From Candidatus Nanopelagicales bacterium (GTDB lineage Bacteria > Actinomycetota > Actinomycetes > S36-B12): 18,427 nt of DNA. Below are positions 14,223-18,427 of the stretch, one piece after another; positions within the stretch are counted from its first letter, which is position 1; every line of letters begins with the position of its first letter. Under the pieces are notes generated by a model, which worked only from the letters and a program-made list of their open reading frames with translations, made no database searches and was not told the DNA's origin. The position numbers were made by a program, and so were the translations under genes. The stretch is taken from assembly GCA_023264215.1 (NCBI GenBank), contig JALQSY010000019.1, positions 1 through 18,427 on the forward strand, read 5' to 3'.

Positions 14223-14639
14223 GTGACCCGGGTCGTCGTCCTCGTCCTGGCCGCGGTGACGGCCGGTGTCGTCGGCCTGCTCGCCTGGGGGGCGTGGGCG
14301 ACCGATGATGGCGCCGCGGTCGGGGAGTTGCCCACGGTCTCCGAGGTGGTCGCGGCCCAGGCGCACCGCCACGGAGTGGATCTTCCCGAGCTGAGCGATG
14401 CCGATCGCGCTCGGCTGTCCGCCCCCCCGACCTCCGGGTCCAGCCTCTCGCCGTACGACCAGGTGCTGGTGCAGTTGCTGGCCGTGCGTGACGCGGCCGG
14501 CGTGGACGAGGCCGTGGCCATCCTCGGCGAGGTGGCGCTGCAAAGCGAGGTCGTCGCGGCCGAGTGCCCGCGCCTCTACGCCGACGTCGCGGGCGGTGAG
14601 TCCGCCACGCTCAGCGTGACCTCCGTCTGCCCTGGATAG
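14223..14639 (+). CDS. Small membrane-anchored or secreted hypothetical protein
   Basis: The 138-residue product has one N-terminal hydrophobic helix (about residues 4-24, VVVLVLAAVTAGVVGLLAWG) and a soluble remainder. The helix could be an uncleaved anchor or a signal peptide. The outer part is predicted mostly helical (SPYDQVLVQLLAVRDAAGVD, EAVAILGEVALQSEVVAAE) with two cysteines near the C-terminus (AECPRLYADV and SVCPG) that could pair. I do not recognise a family. The GTG start is chosen because it begins the hydrophobic helix and TACGCT lies 6 nt before it; there is no Shine-Dalgarno. It precedes the NADH dehydrogenase gene by 33 bp. Confidence 0.7.
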   Translation: MTRVVVLVLAAVTAGVVGLLAWGAWATDDGAAVGELPTVSEVVAAQAHRHGVDLPELSDADRARLSAPPTSGSSLSPYDQVLVQLLAVRDAAGVDEAVAILGEVALQSEVVAAECPRLYADVAGGESATLSVTSVCPG

Positions 14640-14657
14640 GCGCAACTTCGCGACTGC

Positions 14658-14666
14658 TGGCACCAT
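14658..14666 (+). promoter_or_regulatory. Candidate extended -10 (TGGCACCAT) of the NADH dehydrogenase gene
   Basis: The 9-mer ends 6 nt before the ATG at 14673 and is identical to the one before the L,D-transpeptidase gene at the same spacing. No Shine-Dalgarno is visible, which fits a leaderless transcript and favours 14673 over the ATG at 14682. Confidence 0.35.
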
Positions 14667-14672
14667 CTGCCC

Positions 14673-15896
14673 ATGCGTCGCATGAAGGTGGTCATCATCG
14701 GGGCCGGATTCGCAGGCCTCGATGCCGCCAAGATCCTCAAGCGCTCGCCGCAGATCGAGGTCGTGCTCGTCGACCGCCACCCGTACCAGCTCTTCAGCCC
14801 GCTGCTCTATCAGGTGGCCACCGGGGCCCTGCCCGAGGACGACATCGCCTACCCCGTGCGCTCCGCGATCCCGGGAGTGACGTTCATCCGCGGTGACGTC
14901 GTTCGCATCGACCCCCAGGCGCACAAGGTCCGGCTGTACGACGGCCAGGAGATCTCCTACGACCAGCTCGTCCTGGCGACGGGCAGCGTCGGCACGACGT
15001 TCGGCATCCCCGGGGTCGAGGAGCATGCCCTGCAGATGAAGTCCATCGCCGAGGCCCGGCACATCAAGTCCAGGCTGCTCAACACCTACGAGGACGTCCA
15101 GGAAGGACGTCTGCCGCGCGAGGCATTGCGCGTCGTCGTCGTCGGCGGTGGACCGACGGGCGTCGAGGTCAGCGGCGCTGTCGCCGAGCTCCAGTCGAGC
15201 CTGGTGCGGGAGTACCCCGAGATCGCGGACAAGGCGTCGGTCACCCTGGTCGAGGCGGGTCCGCGACTGCTGCCCTCCTTCACCGAGGACTCCAGCGCCC
15301 ACGCCAAGGAGGAGCTCGAGCAGCTCGGCGTCACGGTGCGACTGGATACGGCGGTCGATCGGATGTACGAGCGCGACGTCCATCTCAAGAACGGCGAGAT
15401 CCTGCCGGCGGGCACCGTGGTGTGGGCCGCGGGGGTCGCCGCGCCCGAGAGATGGGGCGAGCTGGGGGCGACCGGACCCTCGCGCCGGCTGATCGTCGAT
15501 GAGTTCCTCCGACTCCCCGGCGTGCCCGACGTGTGGGTCGTCGGCGACACCGCTGCCTATGTCCCCGACGGAGGCGCGGCCCTGCCCATGGTCGCGCCGG
15601 TGGCGATGCAGATGGGGCGGCATGCCGCGCGCAATATCGTCGCGCTCGCCACGGGCAAGCTCATGCAGCCGTTCAAGTACTTCGACAAGGGTCAGATGGC
15701 GACGATCGGTCGTCGTCGCGCCGTTGCCGAGACGCCCCAGGGCCTGCGACTGCACGGCACCCCCGCGTGGCTGGCGTGGCTCGGGCTGCATGTCGCGTAC
15801 CTCGCCGGCGGGCGCAACCGCGTCAGCGTGCTCGCCGACTGGGCCTGGAACTACCTCGCGTGGAGCATCGGCCCTCGGCGGGCCATCATCGAATAG
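14673..15896 (+). CDS. Type II NADH dehydrogenase (NDH-2 family FAD oxidoreductase)
   Basis: The 407-residue flavoprotein would transfer electrons from NADH to quinone at the inner face of the membrane without pumping protons. The FAD loop is VVIIGAGFAGLDAAKIL (GxGxxG at residues 10-15). The family block YQLFSPLLYQVATGALPEDD follows, then the NAD loop VVVVGGGPTGVEVSGA (G158, G160, G163), and the second FAD motif VWVVGDTAAYV, followed by PMVAPVAMQMGRHAARNI. Near the C-terminus KGQMATIGRRRAVAE is typical of NDH-2, and the last 60 residues (WLAWLGLHVAYLAGG, RNRVSVLADWAWNYL) form the amphipathic membrane-binding region. The length is slightly short of the mycobacterial enzymes. The start at 14673 follows a TGGCACCAT element; 14682 is an alternative. 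Confidence 0.92.
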   Translation: MRRMKVVIIGAGFAGLDAAKILKRSPQIEVVLVDRHPYQLFSPLLYQVATGALPEDDIAYPVRSAIPGVTFIRGDVVRIDPQAHKVRLYDGQEISYDQLVLATGSVGTTFGIPGVEEHALQMKSIAEARHIKSRLLNTYEDVQEGRLPREALRVVVVGGGPTGVEVSGAVAELQSSLVREYPEIADKASVTLVEAGPRLLPSFTEDSSAHAKEELEQLGVTVRLDTAVDRMYERDVHLKNGEILPAGTVVWAAGVAAPERWGELGATGPSRRLIVDEFLRLPGVPDVWVVGDTAAYVPDGGAALPMVAPVAMQMGRHAARNIVALATGKLMQPFKYFDKGQMATIGRRRAVAETPQGLRLHGTPAWLAWLGLHVAYLAGGRNRVSVLADWAWNYLAWSIGPRRAIIE

Positions 15897-15912
15897 CACC
15901 GCCGCGGCGAGG

Positions 15913-15918
15913 TAGTGT
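15913..15918 (+). promoter_or_regulatory. Candidate leaderless -10 element of the YczE-type gene
   Basis: TAGTGT is followed by eight bases and the GTG at 15927. This spacing is slightly longer than for the other leaderless-type starts in the window. It overlaps the alternative GTG at 15915. Confidence 0.35.
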
Positions 15919-15926
15919 CCGCCCAC

Positions 15927-16643
15927 GTGACCGTGGGCGAGGTATGGCGTCGAGTCGTCCCGTCCCGATCGATTCCGGTGACCCGCTGGCGCAGCGAGGG
16001 ATCGCGTTGGCGGACCGAGCCTCGCACGTTCGTCGTACTCATCCTGGGGCTGTGGCTCTTCGGCACCGGAGAGGCGATGCTGGTCGATGCGGCGCTGGGC
16101 AACGCGCCGTGGACCGTCTTCGCCCAGGGGATCTCGGTCCGGACCGGGATGGCCATCGGCCTGGCCACCTTCCTCACCAGCGTGGTCGTCCTCCTGCTGT
16201 GGATCCCGCTGCGCGAGCGCCCCGGACTGGGCACGATCGCCAATGCCGTGGTGATCGCCCTCGCGTTGCAGGTCATGATCGGAGTGCTGCCGACGCCGGA
16301 GTCCACCGGATGGCGCCTGGCGCAGGTGATCTGCGGCATCGCCCTCGTCGGCATCGGAAGCGGGCTGTACCTCACGACCAATCTGGGTCCTGGGCCGCGA
16401 GATGGGCTCATGACCGGCATCCACGAGCGCACCAGCATCGCCGTGACCCCCGTGAGGCTGACCATCGAGGTCGTCGTTCTCGGGATCGGCTGGCTGCTCG
16501 GCGGCACCGTAGGCATCGGAACGGTGCTGTTCGCGCTGCTCATCGGTCCTTCGGTGGGCTATGGCCTTCGACTTGTCGGGTGGGTCGCGGGCGCGCGGCG
16601 CGATGAGCCGCCGGGGGACGTCCATCCTGAGCTCGAAGCCTGA
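15927..16643 (+). CDS. YczE/YyaS/YitT-type integral membrane protein
   Basis: The roughly 238-residue product has a basic N-terminus of about 30 residues and five to six hydrophobic segments. It resembles the YczE-like group (COG2364): FVVLILGLWLFGTGEAMLVD, ALGNAPWTVFAQGISVRTGM with the conserved G-x-x-P-W, a central GSGLYLTTNLGPGPRDGLMT with the conserved G-P-x-D-G, and a last helix VLFALLIGPSVGYGLRLVG. The role of the family is not established. The start is uncertain among GTGs at 15915, 15927 and 15933; 15927 is chosen because TAGTGT lies 8 nt before it. The next gene starts 16 bp downstream, close enough for co-transcription, though that gene also has its own -10-like element. Confidence 0.82.
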   Translation: MTVGEVWRRVVPSRSIPVTRWRSEGSRWRTEPRTFVVLILGLWLFGTGEAMLVDAALGNAPWTVFAQGISVRTGMAIGLATFLTSVVVLLLWIPLRERPGLGTIANAVVIALALQVMIGVLPTPESTGWRLAQVICGIALVGIGSGLYLTTNLGPGPRDGLMTGIHERTSIAVTPVRLTIEVVVLGIGWLLGGTVGIGTVLFALLIGPSVGYGLRLVGWVAGARRDEPPGDVHPELEA

Positions 16644-16647
16644 CCAC

Positions 16648-16653
16648 TACCCT
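16648..16653 (+). promoter_or_regulatory. Candidate leaderless -10 element of the ThDP decarboxylase gene
   Basis: TACCCT, then six bases, then ATG at 16660. It begins a few bases after the YczE stop. There is no Shine-Dalgarno before the ATG. Confidence 0.48.
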
Positions 16654-16659
16654 GCCCGG

Positions 16660-18285
16660 ATGACCGAACTCACGATCGCCTCCCATCTCGCGGCCCGATT
16701 GCGGCAGCGCGACGTCGATCGCGGTTTCGGCATCGTCGGCGACTACGCGCTGAGGCTCTTCGCCGACATGGAGGAGGTCGGCTTCCCCATCCTGGTCACC
16801 GCCGATGAGCAGGGCGCAGCCTTCGCCGCGGACGCCTACGCGCGCCTGCGCGGCCTGGGCGTCGTCGCGGTTACCTATGGCGTCGGGGGACTGAAGATCG
16901 CCAACGCCGTCGCCGGGGCCTGGGCCGAGCAGGTCCCGCTCCTGGTGATCTCGGGGGCTCCCGGGCTCAAGGAGCGCGTCGGCGATGTCCTCCTCCACCA
17001 CAAGATCCGCAACTTCGACTCCCAGCTCGTGGTCTTCGAGGAGCTCACCTGCGCCCAGGCGGTGATCGACAATGCCGCCACGGCTGCTGACGAGATCGAC
17101 AGGGTCATCGCCGAAGTCCTCTCGCATCAGCGCCCGGGCTACCTCGAGATTCCCCGTGACCTGGTCGAGGTGCCGATCGCACCACCGCGCCACGAGCATC
17201 TGCGATCGCATATGCCACCGGTCGATGACGATCGACTTCAGGCAGCCGTAGCGGATGCCATGGAATGCCTCAGGGATTCGACGAGCCCGGTCGTGCACGC
17301 GGGCGCGATGGTCTGGCGTCGAGGGCTCGGCAGTGCGCTCATCGACGCCGCCACGCGACTTCAGGTGCCGGTCGCCACGAGTTCGCTGGCCAAGGGCCTG
17401 TTCCCCGAGCGGCACCCGCTGTCCCTGGGGGTCTACATGGGGGCGGTCTCCGATGCCGAGGTCGTGGACCGTGTCGAGACCGCCAGCACCGTGGTCAGCT
17501 TCGGCGTCCTCAACACCGACCTGACGATGGGCGCGTTCACGGCCCATCTCGATCCCCATCGCCACATCGATGCCCAGGACACCGAGGTGACCATCGGGCT
17601 TCGGACGTACAAGGACGTGCCGCTGTGGGCCTTCCTGCCGGCCCTTGCCGCGGCCGCCAGCGGCGAGGGCGAGCAGAGGTCGCAGGCCCTGCACCCGCGC
17701 CCGGGCTTCGATCCCGACACAGCGGCGCCGTTGAGCGTGGCGCGGGTCATCGCCGCCGTCGATGCGCACATCGACGAGCGCCACGGTCTACTCGTGGATC
17801 CCGGTGAGTGCCTCTTCGCCTCCGTCGACCTCGCCGCTCCCCACTGGTGCCTGGCCAGCGCGTACTACGCCACGATGGGATACGCCGTGCCCGGCGCGCT
17901 AGGAGCAGGGATCGCCGCGCCGGAGCTTCGCCCCGTCGTGCTGGTCGGCGATGGCGCCTTCGCGATGACCGGCCTGGAGGCTGGGGCTGCTGCGTTCCAC
18001 GGGGTGCATCCGGTCATCATCGTCCTCGACAACAACGGCTACGGCACCCAGCGACCCATGAAGGACGGCTCCTTCAACGACATTCCCGCGCTGAAGGCGG
18101 AGATGCTGCCCGGCGTGTTCGGGACCGGGCAGGGTTGGCTCGCGACGACCGAGGGCGAGCTCGATGCCGCCCTCTCCGCAGCCATGGCCGCGGACGAACT
18201 GTGCATCATCCGCGCGGTCGTGCCCAAGGGGGACCGGAGTCCCGCGCTCCTGCGACTCACGGATGCCCTGGGCAAGCGCGTCTAG
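16660..18285 (+). CDS. Thiamine diphosphate-dependent 2-oxoacid decarboxylase (pyruvate/indolepyruvate decarboxylase family)
   Basis: The 541-residue enzyme has the three-domain ThDP fold. The pyrimidine domain shows GIVGDYALRLF (D28) and the activating glutamate E50 in TADEQGAAFAADAYAR. The adjacent histidine pair H113-H114 in LLHHKIRNF distinguishes pyruvate/indolepyruvate/phenylpyruvate decarboxylases from acetolactate synthases. The middle domain begins near SPVVHAGAMVW. The cofactor domain has GDGAFAMTGLEAGAAAFHG (G430-G432) and LDNNGYGTQRPM, followed by FNDIPALKAE. Where relatives usually have glutamate in G-Y-x-x-E, this protein has Q464. The reaction would be decarboxylation of a 2-oxo acid to an aldehyde. 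The substrate is unknown; an aromatic or branched oxoacid is plausible. ATG 16660 follows TACCCT by 6 nt. The stop overlaps the last gene by three bases. Confidence 0.88.
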   Translation: MTELTIASHLAARLRQRDVDRGFGIVGDYALRLFADMEEVGFPILVTADEQGAAFAADAYARLRGLGVVAVTYGVGGLKIANAVAGAWAEQVPLLVISGAPGLKERVGDVLLHHKIRNFDSQLVVFEELTCAQAVIDNAATAADEIDRVIAEVLSHQRPGYLEIPRDLVEVPIAPPRHEHLRSHMPPVDDDRLQAAVADAMECLRDSTSPVVHAGAMVWRRGLGSALIDAATRLQVPVATSSLAKGLFPERHPLSLGVYMGAVSDAEVVDRVETASTVVSFGVLNTDLTMGAFTAHLDPHRHIDAQDTEVTIGLRTYKDVPLWAFLPALAAAASGEGEQRSQALHPRPGFDPDTAAPLSVARVIAAVDAHIDERHGLLVDPGECLFASVDLAAPHWCLASAYYATMGYAVPGALGAGIAAPELRPVVLVGDGAFAMTGLEAGAAAFHGVHPVIIVLDNNGYGTQRPMKDGSFNDIPALKAEMLPGVFGTGQGWLATTEGELDAALSAAMAADELCIIRAVVPKGDRSPALLRLTDALGKRV

Positions 18286-18427
18286 GTCGCCTGCTGGGTG
18301 ATCTCGACCACGACGCCGAGGGCCTCGCTCGTGCCGCCGGCGTAGATGCCCTTGAGCGGCGGCACGTCGGCGTAGTCACGGCCATGAGCGACGACGACGT
18401 GCGCCGGACCCACCTCACGATCATTCG
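18282..18427 (-). CDS. Transglutaminase-like family protein, C-terminal fragment (cut by window edge)
   Basis: The minus strand from the right edge gives 48 codons to a stop at 18284-18282. The peptide contains VVVAHGRDYADVPPLKGIYA followed by GG and a beta strand ending VVVEITQQAT. The GRDYxDVPPxxG block is the conserved C-terminal end of bacterial transglutaminase-like (cysteine protease fold) proteins, and the preceding NDREVG fits too. The catalytic Cys-His-Asp region lies outside the window. The function is usually unknown; these proteins are often encoded beside alpha-E and circularly permuted ATP-grasp genes. It converges with the decarboxylase gene. Confidence 0.85.
   Translation of the reverse strand, partial: NDREVGPAHVVVAHGRDYADVPPLKGIYAGGTSEALGVVVEITQQAT

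Noticed and set aside
14154..16625. Very long open frame on the minus strand (823 codons) opposite the NADH dehydrogenase and YczE genes
   Set aside because: The translation is rich in Arg, Asp, His and Gly with no recognisable motif. The plus-strand frames here hold clear families. It is a GC-bias shadow frame.
18285..18309. GGTCG...CGACC inverted repeat after the decarboxylase stop
   Set aside because: The 5-bp stem with a 15-nt loop is weak and expected by chance in this GC-rich DNA.
1..18427. Searched for tRNA, rRNA, CRISPR, insertion sequences, attachment sites and phage genes
   Set aside because: No cloverleaf, regular spaced repeats, transposase or integrase motif, or flanking direct repeats were seen by eye. 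Very small or divergent elements could be missed.

Overview
The window is a gene-dense, high-GC chromosomal segment of an actinobacterium. This rests on the strong G/C third-position bias, a HelD/HelR-type helicase of the actinobacterial kind, an L,D-transpeptidase with an Ig-like module, a DUF6421-type protein, and many start codons preceded by a TANNNT hexamer about 6 nt upstream (leaderless-style promoters). I see no rRNA, tRNA, CRISPR array, insertion sequence or prophage. Every gap between genes is under 150 bp.

Layout. 1-125: 5' end of an APC-family amino acid permease (minus strand, cut by the window edge). It diverges from a coupled pair, universal stress protein (227-1132) and amidase (1129-2535). 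The amidase ends in a long perfect hairpin and converges on a small lipoprotein (2546-2941) and an aldonolactone-oxidase-type flavoprotein (2974-4215), both on the minus strand. 4353-8141 is a tight three-gene operon: a GATase-like/DUF6421 fusion, an SDR oxidoreductase and a PLP-dependent threonine-aldolase/beta-eliminating-lyase family enzyme. An Lrp/AsnC regulator (8143-8619, minus) abuts it tail to tail. Then come an L,D-transpeptidase (8734-9807) and a HelD/HelR-like ATPase (9875-12121). On the minus strand, a DHA2-type MFS exporter (12604-14157) is translationally coupled to a Prx5-type peroxiredoxin (12116-12607). 14223-18285 holds four plus-strand genes: a small anchored hypothetical protein, a type II NADH dehydrogenase, a YczE-type membrane protein and a ThDP-dependent 2-oxoacid decarboxylase. 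The window closes with the C-terminus of a transglutaminase-like protein (minus).

How the genes relate. Most are housekeeping, redox or transport genes in short units. The least explained unit is the DUF6421-SDR-PLP lyase operon with its neighbouring Lrp regulator. Its gene overlaps suggest one pathway, perhaps acting on an amino acid or a beta-hydroxy amino acid derivative. The DUF6421 part carries a histidine cluster followed by E-E-L-R-x-D that resembles a metallopeptidase-like metal site. Other points of note are convergent genes whose terminator-like hairpins lie inside coding sequence, a hairpin that buries the helicase Shine-Dalgarno, and a decarboxylase with glutamine where a catalytic glutamate is usual.
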